Part shown: in pieces, positions 56,915-64,000 of the stretch
Layout: every line of letters begins with the position of its first letter
How positions within the stretch are numbered: the first letter of the stretch is position 1
Assembly (NCBI RefSeq): GCF_001421565.1
Contig: NZ_LMKQ01000001.1
Span: forward strand, 2,162,604 to 2,226,603
Length of the DNA stretch: 64,000 bases
Source: Agromyces sp. Leaf222
GTDB lineage: Bacteria; Actinomycetota; Actinomycetes; Actinomycetales; Microbacteriaceae
Reading direction: 5' to 3'
Notes under the pieces: generated by a model
What the model saw: the letters and a program-made list of their open reading frames with translations, nothing else
Database searches by the model: none
Told to the model about the DNA's origin: nothing
Made by a program: the position numbers and the translations under genes

Positions 56915-58650
56915 CGTGCTGCCTCCGTCGTCGCCGGGCCCGCACCTGCGGGCGCCTCGGTGTGGATCGTCTCGGGATCGACGACCTCGTCGATCGGGTC
57001 GTCGTCGTCGGGCTCGAGCTTCTCGGGCAGGTCGCCCTTGCGCACGCCGGGCATGCGCGTCGCCGGCACGATCGCGAGGAGCGCGAGCAGCGCGAGGCCG
57101 AGCAGGGAGAGCTGCAGCGCGTGCAGTCGTGCCTCCTCGTTGATCTCGACCGCGGCGGCGATCTCGGCCTCGCTCGCAGAGGTGCCCGCGAGGTCGTTCT
57201 CCAGCTGTTCGTTGGTGCGGAAGTCGGCCTCGTTGATGTTCACCTCGCTGATGAGCTCCTGACTGATCTCGGGGTGCGCAGCGGCCGACGTCGCGAGCGT
57301 CGACGCGAGGATGCCGACGGCGAATGCCGTGGCGACGGCGATGCCGACCGACCCCGAGAGGTTGTGCACGAGCCCGCGCCACGCTCCGACGTCGCCGGCG
57401 AGCTGCTTCGGCGCTGCGGAGAGCAGCGTGTTGAACACCAGGGCGACGATCGCCCCCTGCCCGAGGCCGAGCAGGATCAGGCCGATCACGACGAACGCCT
57501 GACCCCATTCGCCGCGCACCGTGAACGCCAGGAGCGTGAGGGCGAGGGCGACGACGACGAAGCCGGCGGTCGCGAGCACGCGCGGCGCGAACCGGCCGTA
57601 CAGGTAGGCGACGAACGTCGAGGCCAGGAAGATCGAGAGGGTGTACGGGATGATCGAGAACGAGGTCTCGATGCCGCTGAGTCCCTGCACGACCTGCATG
57701 TAGAGCGGGATGAGGAAGTTCGCGGCCGTTCCGACGAACAGCATGATGGCCATGCACGCGGTGACCGCGCGCTCGGCGCCGGTGGCCAGCACCCGCAGGT
57801 CGAAGATGCGGGGTCGGCCTGCGCTCCCCCGGCGTCGGAGCCACACGAAGAACACCTGCCCGACGACGAGGCCGAACACGATGAGCAGCGGAGCCGGCGA
57901 GACGCCGAGCACGTCGAACGGCGCCTGCGCCGTCGCATCCCAGATGCCCCACGTGTTCAGGCCGGAGAAGCCGAAACTCAGCAGCACGATCGCCACGGCT
58001 GCCAACGTCGCGCCGACCCAGTCGATGGTGAGGCCGGGTTGGTTCGGCACTTTCTTCAGCCCGAAGCTGAGCAGCAGGTTCACGGCGCCGAGCGCGACCA
58101 TGAGCGCGAACGACCAGCGCCAGCCGATCGTCGTGGCGAATGAACCGGCGATGAGCAGCGCGAGTACGCCTGCGGCAGGGATCGCGGCGGCGAGCAGCCC
58201 GATCGCCTTCGCCTGCTGGTCGCCGTGGTAGTTCGTGGCGATGAAGACCGTGAGCGCGGGAGCGATGAGCGCGATGACCGCGCCCGAGGACGCCTGCGCG
58301 ATGAAGAGCATCGCGGGGCTCTGCGAGAGCGCGACGCCGGCCATCGCGAGGGCGTGGATGCCGACGGCGATCTGGAACACGCCACGCGTGCCGAATCGCG
58401 CACCGATCTTCGCACCGAGCAGGATGAACGCCGCCATCGCGAAGGTGCCGGCCGTGATGGCCGTGCCCACCGACGACGCCGCCGTGTCGAGATCGGTGGT
58501 GATGCCCGCCATCGACACCGTCAACGCGTTCACCGCGAACGACGCCTGGATCTGCGTCAGCACCACGACGATCAGCGGAAGCCATGGGGCTTTCGCCTTG
58601 ACCGCCCCGCCTCCTGCCGCCAGTGCGTCGACCTGCTCGTTCGCCCCCAT
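56911..58650 (-). CDS. MFS transporter, DHA2-like, with acidic C-terminal tail
   Basis: A ~579-residue polytopic membrane protein with 14 predicted helices, from PWLPLIVVVLTQIQASFAVNA to LHALQLSLLGLALLALLAIVP. A loop of ~55 residues between the last two helices is acidic (SEVNINEADFRTNEQLEND), followed by a ~60-residue Asp/Glu-rich tail. DHA2 members are proton-driven exporters; the substrate is unknown. ATG 58650 was chosen for spacing from a GGGG run; ATG 58662 is possible. It is translationally coupled to pepA, an uncommon partner. Confidence 0.85.
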   Translation of the reverse strand: MGANEQVDALAAGGGAVKAKAPWLPLIVVVLTQIQASFAVNALTVSMAGITTDLDTAASSVGTAITAGTFAMAAFILLGAKIGARFGTRGVFQIAVGIHALAMAGVALSQSPAMLFIAQASSGAVIALIAPALTVFIATNYHGDQQAKAIGLLAAAIPAAGVLALLIAGSFATTIGWRWSFALMVALGAVNLLLSFGLKKVPNQPGLTIDWVGATLAAVAIVLLSFGFSGLNTWGIWDATAQAPFDVLGVSPAPLLIVFGLVVGQVFFVWLRRRGSAGRPRIFDLRVLATGAERAVTACMAIMLFVGTAANFLIPLYMQVVQGLSGIETSFSIIPYTLSIFLASTFVAYLYGRFAPRVLATAGFVVVALALTLLAFTVRGEWGQAFVVIGLILLGLGQGAIVALVFNTLLSAAPKQLAGDVGAWRGLVHNLSGSVGIAVATAFAVGILASTLATSAAAHPEISQELISEVNINEADFRTNEQLENDLAGTSASEAEIAAAVEINEEARLHALQLSLLGLALLALLAIVPATRMPGVRKGDLPEKLEPDDDDPIDEVVDPETIHTEAPAGAGPATTEAAR

Positions 58651-58938
58651 CAAGCACCCCATCCCCGACTGACGCGACCCGTTCCAGAGGAAGGGCCGCT
58701 CATCGATGACAGTAGTGCCAGCGCCGCACCAGAGGAACCATGCACTGCCGCGATCCCGGTAGGCGGTTGGCGCCGATCGTCGCATGGATCAGGTGGCGCC
58801 CGGCCCGAACAGCCAGCCTTCAACGGTCGGATCCATGCTCTGAACGAATGGGCGCGCCGTCGAAGCATTCACTCAGCGCATCAATCGGTGCGCGAAGCAC
58901 GCGTTCGGCCGGCACGGCGACGCATGCGCCGACTCGGG

Positions 58939-59241
58939 TCACCGATCGGTCGGCATCCCCAACTCGTTGAGCGGGGTGTCGATCGCGCGCTCCGGCAGGC
59001 GATCGGCCGTCGGGCACTCGAGCATCGAGTTCGGCGTCGAGTGGTCGATCCGATGCTCGCCCATCGCATGGCCGCAGAGCGGGCACGGACGGGCCGCGAT
59101 CGGCGTCGGGTCATCCGGTCTCTCGTCGACCACCGGCGACCCGCCGAACGCGGGCGTGAGCGCTCGATCCATGCGATCGAAGAACCGAGTGAACGAATTT
59201 CCGGTCCTGCCCTCGGGCGGACTCGTCAGCGTGCGCACCAT
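58939..59241 (-). CDS. Small Cys/His-rich hypothetical protein
   Basis: A 100-residue protein with a zinc-ribbon-like segment: RPCPLCGHAMGEHRIDHS followed by MLECP. I do not recognise a named family. Support for it being real: TAGCAT (59253-59248) precedes its ATG by 6 nt, the leaderless pattern seen for many genes here, and the Cys/His spacing is non-random. It diverges from the SDR gene. The ~290 bp between it and the MFS gene hold no convincing gene. Confidence 0.65.
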   Translation of the reverse strand: MVRTLTSPPEGRTGNSFTRFFDRMDRALTPAFGGSPVVDERPDDPTPIAARPCPLCGHAMGEHRIDHSTPNSMLECPTADRLPERAIDTPLNELGMPTDR

Positions 59242-59308
59242 GCGCGGATGCTACGCCCGCCCGATCGCCGCCGCCAGCACCACGGGACATCCGTTCTACG
59301 CTGGAATC

Positions 59309-60076
59309 ATGACGATGCGCGAGTCCCCGAACCGACCGGTCACGATCATCACGGGCGGGAGCCGCGGCATCGGCGCCGCGATCGCCGTTCGGCTGGCCGC
59401 CGAAGGGCACGACCTCGTGCTCACGTACCGCGACCGCCTGGCCGACGCCCAGGGCGTGCAGGCCCGGTGCGAGGCCGCCGGCGCACGGGTGCTGCTGATC
59501 CAGGTCGACATGGGCGACCTGGATGCCGCGGCGCAGGTCGTCCCCGCCGCGATCGCGCAGTTCGGCACGGTCACCGGGCTCGTGAACAACGCCGGCATCA
59601 CGGCCCGCATCGGCCCCTTCCTCGACGCACCCATCGAGGAGACCGAGCTGGTGTTCCGCATCAACGTGCTCGCGCCGACCCTCCTCACGCAGGCGGCCAT
59701 CGCGCACATGGCCACCGATCGCGGCGGCGTCGGCGGCGCCGTCGTCAACATCTCCTCTGGTGCGGCCACGAGCGGGTCGCCGAACACCTACGTGACCTAC
59801 GCGATGAGCAAGGCGGCGCTGAACGCGCTGACGATCGGGGCGTCGAAGGAGTTCGGCCCGGTCGGCGTGCGCGTCAACACGGTCTCCCCCGGCACCACCC
59901 GCACCGAGATCCATGCGGCCGCCGGTCGACCCGATGCCCCCGACGAACGCGCTCCCGGCATCCCCATGCGTCGACCCGGCGAGGTGCACGAGATCGCCGG
60001 CGCGGTCGCCTACCTGCTGTCCGACGATGCGTCGTACACGTCGGGCGCCGACATCCGCATCACCGGAGGCAACTGA
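59309..60076 (+). CDS. Short-chain dehydrogenase/reductase
   Basis: A 255-residue classical SDR: VTIITGGSRGIGAAIAVRLA, NNAG motif (LVNNAGITARIG), catalytic Ser in VNISSGAATSGS and YAMSK, then VNTVSPGTTRTEIH. The closing SGADIRITGGN is typical. Its substrate is unknown; it is close to glucose-1-dehydrogenase/FabG-like SDRs. TACGCT (59297-59302) lies 6 nt before the ATG, so leaderless translation is likely. It is monocistronic, ending at a hairpin shared with dhaM. Confidence 0.9.
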   Translation: MTMRESPNRPVTIITGGSRGIGAAIAVRLAAEGHDLVLTYRDRLADAQGVQARCEAAGARVLLIQVDMGDLDAAAQVVPAAIAQFGTVTGLVNNAGITARIGPFLDAPIEETELVFRINVLAPTLLTQAAIAHMATDRGGVGGAVVNISSGAATSGSPNTYVTYAMSKAALNALTIGASKEFGPVGVRVNTVSPGTTRTEIHAAAGRPDAPDERAPGIPMRRPGEVHEIAGAVAYLLSDDASYTSGADIRITGGN

Positions 60077-60115
60077 CCCCGGTCCAGGGCACGCCCGCCG
60101 CTGCAAGCACGACAC

Positions 60116-60146
60116 GGAACGGCGGATGCCGCGCACCCGCCGTTCC
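60116..60146. terminator. SDR / dhaM convergent terminator
   Basis: A perfect 10-bp stem (GGAACGGCGG 60116-60125 with CCGCCGTTCC 60137-60146) and an 11-nt loop lie between the convergent SDR and dhaM genes, followed by CTCG without a T tract. Confidence 0.6.
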
Positions 60147-60197
60147 CTCGATCGTGCGCCCGGCCGCGGCATCCGCTCGCCCCCGCGCGCCCGAACG

Positions 60198-60959
60198 TCA
60201 GTGCTCGCCGAACCCGCCCTGCACGAGCGCCGCGATGGCCTCGACCGCGGCTCCGCCATCGGGGTCCTCGCTCGCGATCTCGATCGAGGCGCCCTTCGTG
60301 AGCCCGAGCGCCATGATCGCGAGCAGGCTCTTGGCATCGGTGCCGTTCACCGTGACCCGCTGGTCGAAGGTGCTCGCGAGCTTCACGAGTTCGGCGGCCG
60401 GCCGCGCATGCAGCCCATCGGCATTCGTGATCGTCTCCCGCCGCACGTGGCCAGCAGCGGCAGCCGCCACGGTCGCGTCGGTCGGCGCCTCGGATGCCGG
60501 TGCGCCGGCGCCGCCAGGCCCGCCCGCGGCATCCGGCCCACCGGGTCCGGTGCCGTCGCCCGCGTTCGCCGACCGAGCCGCCGCGACCACGGCATCGAGC
60601 GGCTCACCGGCCTCGGCGGCCACGGCCGCCGCGACCCCGCCCTCGACGAGCGGGGCATCGGCGATCGCGACGCGTTCGCGCACGTCGTCGTCGAGGAAGT
60701 CGAGCGCGGTCTCGGTCGTGAGGATCGCCGAACCCAGGTCGCACAGGATGACGACGCCTGCGCCGGAGTCCGCCTCGCCGATGGCCGACGTGACGCGATC
60801 GAAGCTCGTGCCGATGCGCCCGTCGTCGGTGCCGCCCGCGGCCACGAGCGCGACCGACGGCGCCATCTGCGCGGCGAGTTCGACGAGCCCCTCGGCGATC
60901 TTCGACGAGTGCGAGACGAACACGACCCCGATGCGCGCGTCGCCGCCCACCTCAGGCAC
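60198..60959 (-). CDS. dhaM: DhaM: PTS EIIA-HPr phosphoryl donor for dihydroxyacetone kinase
   Basis: A 253-residue two-domain protein. Residues ~8-130 are an EIIA(Man)-like domain with the phosphorylated His in VVFVSHSSKIAEGL; a Gly/Ala/Pro linker of ~40 residues follows; residues ~168-253 are an HPr domain with NADGLHARPAAELVKLAS and regulatory Ser region AKSLLAIMALG. E. coli DhaM has a third, EI-like domain that is missing here, so phosphate must come from general Enzyme I. The GTG overlaps the dhaL stop by 8 bp. Confidence 0.93.
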   Translation of the reverse strand: MPEVGGDARIGVVFVSHSSKIAEGLVELAAQMAPSVALVAAGGTDDGRIGTSFDRVTSAIGEADSGAGVVILCDLGSAILTTETALDFLDDDVRERVAIADAPLVEGGVAAAVAAEAGEPLDAVVAAARSANAGDGTGPGGPDAAGGPGGAGAPASEAPTDATVAAAAAGHVRRETITNADGLHARPAAELVKLASTFDQRVTVNGTDAKSLLAIMALGLTKGASIEIASEDPDGGAAVEAIAALVQGGFGEH

Positions 60960-61599
60960 CGGTCGACTCGGAGGCGGCGTCGGCCGCCGCCCGCAGCAGC
61001 AGCGCCGTCGACTGCGCGCCCGGATCGCGATGACCGACCGAACGCTCGCCGAGGTAGCTCGCCCGGCCCTTGCGGGCGACGAGGGGTTCGGTCGCGACGG
61101 CGCCCGCCTCGGCCGCGTCGGCGGCGGCCGCGAGCACGGCCGTCGCGTCGGCTCCGGATGCCGCGGCCGCCGTCGCGGCGTCGACCGCAGGCGTCCACGC
61201 GTCGATCATGGTCTTGTCGCCCGACTCGGCCTTGCCGCGCGAGACGACCCCGTCGCGCGCCGCGGTGAGCAGGCGCGCGACCGCCTCACCGTCGAGCGAG
61301 GAGTCCGAGCCGGCCGCGGCCGCCGCCTTGAGGTAGGCGGTGCCGTAGAGCGGCCCGGCGGCTCCGCCCACCGTGGAGATGAGCGTCATCGCGACCAGCT
61401 TCAACACGTCGCCAGGCGTCGACCCGGCGGCGAGGTCGTCGAGCTTGGGAATCACGGCCGTGAACCCACGATCGAGGTTCTCGCCGTGGTCGCCGTCGCC
61501 GATGTCGCGATCGAGCCGGATCAGCTCGACGCGGTGCTCCGCGATGACGTCGGCACTTCGCCTGACCCAGTCGACCGCCCAGGTGATGTCCAGTCCCAC
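60952..61599 (-). CDS. dhaL: Dihydroxyacetone kinase subunit DhaL (ADP-binding)
   Basis: A 215-residue all-helical subunit. RDIGDGDHGENLDRGF carries the three Asp that hold the Mg-ADP cofactor, and SGDKTMIDAW and GAQSTALLL are typical. In PTS-type kinases ADP stays bound and is rephosphorylated by DhaM. The GTG start lies 4 bp after the dhaK stop. Confidence 0.95.
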   Translation of the reverse strand: MGLDITWAVDWVRRSADVIAEHRVELIRLDRDIGDGDHGENLDRGFTAVIPKLDDLAAGSTPGDVLKLVAMTLISTVGGAAGPLYGTAYLKAAAAAGSDSSLDGEAVARLLTAARDGVVSRGKAESGDKTMIDAWTPAVDAATAAAASGADATAVLAAAADAAEAGAVATEPLVARKGRASYLGERSVGHRDPGAQSTALLLRAAADAASESTGA

Positions 61600-61603
61600 G
61601 CGC

Positions 61604-62605
<1,002 letters not shown>

Positions 62606-62807
62606 GCTCATCCTTCCCCCGGGCTGCAGGATGCCGAGCGACCATGCATCGGCCCCGACGCAGCACTCCCGTCGCCAACCTACGCCAGCAGGCGACCGGC
62701 GTGGAAGAGGATTCTCCAAGTCCCGCGCGGGCATTCCCCCTGAACGGGCCACGGGGCTATGGTGACACTGCGGCCGCAACGATGCGGCGCACGCGAAGGG
62801 GGTTGCA
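62606..62807. promoter_or_regulatory. Divergent dhaK/glpF control region
   Basis: About 200 bp separate the two operons. A GAAGGGGG ribosome binding site lies before glpF. TATGGT (62759-62764) is a plausible -10 for glpF with a ~38-nt leader. I see no convincing operator palindrome for a glycerol repressor. Confidence 0.4.
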
Positions 62808-63566
62808 ATGAATCTCGGGATCATCTTCCTTTCGGAGATGGTGGGCACGGCGATGCTGGTCCTGCTCGGTTGCGGTGTCGTGGCGAACGTCGCGCTCGCG
62901 AAGAACAAGGGCTTCAACGGCGGGTTCCTGATGGTGAACATCGGTTGGGGCCTCGCGGTCTTCTCCGGCGTCATCGTGTCGTACGCATCCGGCGCTCATC
63001 TGAACCCGGCTGTCACGCTCGGCCTCACGGCGAACTTCCTCGGCAAGGGCGAGACCGAGTTCGTTCCGGGCATCCCGATCGACGGTGCGTCGATCTTCAC
63101 CTACATCGGCGCGCAGTTCGTCGGTGCCTTCATCGGCGCCATCTTCTGCTGGCTCGCCTACAAGCAGCACTTCGACGACGAGCCCGAGCCCGCGAACAAG
63201 CTCGGCGTCTTCTCGACCGGCCCCGCGATCCGCTCCTACGGGTGGAACCTCGTGACCGAGATCATCGGCACCTTCGTGCTGGTCTTCGTCATCCTCGGAT
63301 TCTCGTACGGCGGCACGCCGGCCCAGCTCGGTGCGATTCCGGTGGCCTTCCTCGTGATCGCGATCGGCGCCTCCCTCGGTGGCCCGACCGGCTACGCGAT
63401 CAACCCCGCGCGCGACCTCGGTCCGCGCATCGCCCACGCCGTGCTGCCCATCAAGGGCAAGGGCGGCAGTGATTGGAGCTACTCGTGGGTCCCGGTGGTC
63501 GGTCCGGTCATCGGCGGCCTCCTCGCAGGATGGGCTGCGCTCGTCCTCCTGCCCGTACTCGGCTGA
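62808..63566 (+). CDS. glpF: MIP-family glycerol facilitator/aquaporin
   Basis: A 252-residue channel with six membrane helices and both half-helix signatures: [13 protein letters not shown] and [13 protein letters not shown]. The Asp after the second NPAR and Gly/Phe-type selectivity residues fit glycerol facilitators rather than strict water channels. It passes glycerol (and possibly dihydroxyacetone) across the membrane. glpK follows 119 bp downstream behind a hairpin, and the dha operon diverges upstream. Confidence 0.93.
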   Translation: MNLGIIFLSEMVGTAMLVLLGCGVVANVALAKNKGFNGGFLMVNIGWGLAVFSGVIVSYASGAHLNPAVTLGLTANFLGKGETEFVPGIPIDGASIFTYIGAQFVGAFIGAIFCWLAYKQHFDDEPEPANKLGVFSTGPAIRSYGWNLVTEIIGTFVLVFVILGFSYGGTPAQLGAIPVAFLVIAIGASLGGPTGYAINPARDLGPRIAHAVLPIKGKGGSDWSYSWVPVVGPVIGGLLAGWAALVLLPVLG

Positions 63567-63605
63567 GCGACGTGCCCGCGCTCGACTGAGCGGGCACCGA
63601 CGGCA

Positions 63606-63630
63606 GGCCCGCGCCGATTCGGCGCGGGCC
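63606..63630 (+). terminator. Hairpin between glpF and glpK
   Basis: A perfect 11-bp GC stem (63606-63616 with 63620-63630) with loop ATT lies in the glpF-glpK gap. It has no T run, so it may be a partial terminator or an mRNA-stabilising element that adjusts the glpF:glpK ratio. Confidence 0.55.
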
Positions 63631-63685
63631 AGCGATCAATGAACGGCGTGCCTCGCGCTGCGGGGCCGCAGACAGAGAGGAAGTC

Positions 63686-64000
63686 ATGGCCGACTACATC
63701 CTGGCGATCGACCAGGGAACGACGAGCACCCGCTCGATCATCTTCGACAAGAAGGGGTCGATCATCGCGACGGGGCAGCTCGAGCACGAGCAGATCTTCC
63801 CCAAGGCGGGCTGGGTCGAGCACGACCCCATGCAGATCTGGCACAACACGGGCGAGGTGATCGGCCAGGCGCTCGGCAAGGCGAAGCTGACCAGGCACGA
63901 CATCGCCGCGGTGGGCATCACCAACCAGCGCGAGACCGCCGTGGTCTGGGACAAGAACACCGGTCAGCCGGTCTACAACGCGATCGTCTGGCAGGACACG
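63686..64000 (+). CDS. glpK: Glycerol kinase GlpK (3' end outside window)
   Basis: The first 105 residues of a FGGY-family kinase. [22 protein letters not shown] is the ATP/phosphate-1 loop; [18 protein letters not shown] and [15 protein letters not shown] match GlpK. It phosphorylates glycerol to sn-glycerol-3-phosphate. GAGAGGAAG lies before the ATG. Together with GlpF it forms the phosphorylating branch, while dhaKLM handles dihydroxyacetone from the oxidative branch. Confidence 0.96.
   Translation, partial: MADYILAIDQGTTSTRSIIFDKKGSIIATGQLEHEQIFPKAGWVEHDPMQIWHNTGEVIGQALGKAKLTRHDIAAVGITNQRETAVVWDKNTGQPVYNAIVWQDT

Noticed and set aside
58651..58938. Possible small genes between the MFS gene and the Cys/His protein
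   Set aside because: The open frames there are Arg-rich shadows on both strands without start signals or homology; I see nothing supportable in this gap.

Overview
The window is a 64-kb chromosomal stretch from a high-GC actinobacterium. Four things point to Microbacteriaceae, with an Agromyces-like genus as my best guess: GC-rich codon use, an RbpA gene, the WYL-pair/tatA/tatC/helY/lnt/rbpA gene order, and very frequent GGCATCCG/CGGATGCC octamers. The genus is an inference from style and synteny; no 16S gene is present. Almost all of the window is housekeeping chromosome with short intergenic gaps and many 4-bp ATGA/GTGA gene overlaps. I see no insertion sequence, prophage, integrase or CRISPR array.

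Layout. 1-7.8 kb: the 3' half of an ABC-F ATPase gene, a SURF1/DUF3099 membrane operon, fabG, serB, the divergent glycogen pair glgC and glgA (glgM type), an ABC ATPase and rpmE2. 7.8-21.3 kb: a DnaQ-fold exonuclease, an alpha/beta hydrolase with a GT4 glycosyltransferase, a histidine phosphatase, a sirtuin, a SpoU methylase, a D-Ala-D-Ala carboxypeptidase, an SGNH hydrolase, an SF2 helicase, an MFS exporter, an Lrp regulator, a ferritin-like/VIT1 fusion and an SDR. 21.3-28.5 kb: a LexA-controlled mutagenesis cassette (imuA', imuB, dnaE2) followed by a DUF3097 gene, then tRNA-Leu(GAG). 28.7-42.5 kb: an M20 peptidase, uppP, PAC2, HAD, trmI, an FKBP lipoprotein, pafB-pafC, tatA-tatC, helY, lnt and rbpA. 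This is the classical actinobacterial proteasome neighbourhood, but the mpa/dop/pup/prcBA/pafA block is absent.

42.5-51.3 kb: GDPD, an SPFH/NfeD pair, an SDR without the catalytic Tyr, an HdeD-like protein, an AraC-VOC-DUF1801 trio, a phosphotransferase overlapping a membrane protein, a MarR switch, a second VOC protein and a patatin. 51.4-55.4 kb: an arsenic-type cluster with a fused ArsR-ArsC, a second ArsC, a CDF-type transporter, a flavoprotein with a Cys-rich tail and a second ArsR, each promoter carrying visible palindromic operators. 55.4-64 kb: PepA with an MFS exporter, a small Cys/His protein, an SDR, and a two-sided glycerol/dihydroxyacetone locus (dhaKLM divergent from glpF-glpK).

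Across the window many genes show a TANNNT hexamer 6-9 nt before the start codon and no Shine-Dalgarno, as expected for leaderless transcripts. In four places that hexamer begins with the TAG stop codon of the preceding gene. Short tandem repeats that begin at the stop codon follow four minus-strand genes. These two patterns, the missing proteasome block and the arsenic cluster are the most interesting observations; none is a clearly new biological system by itself.
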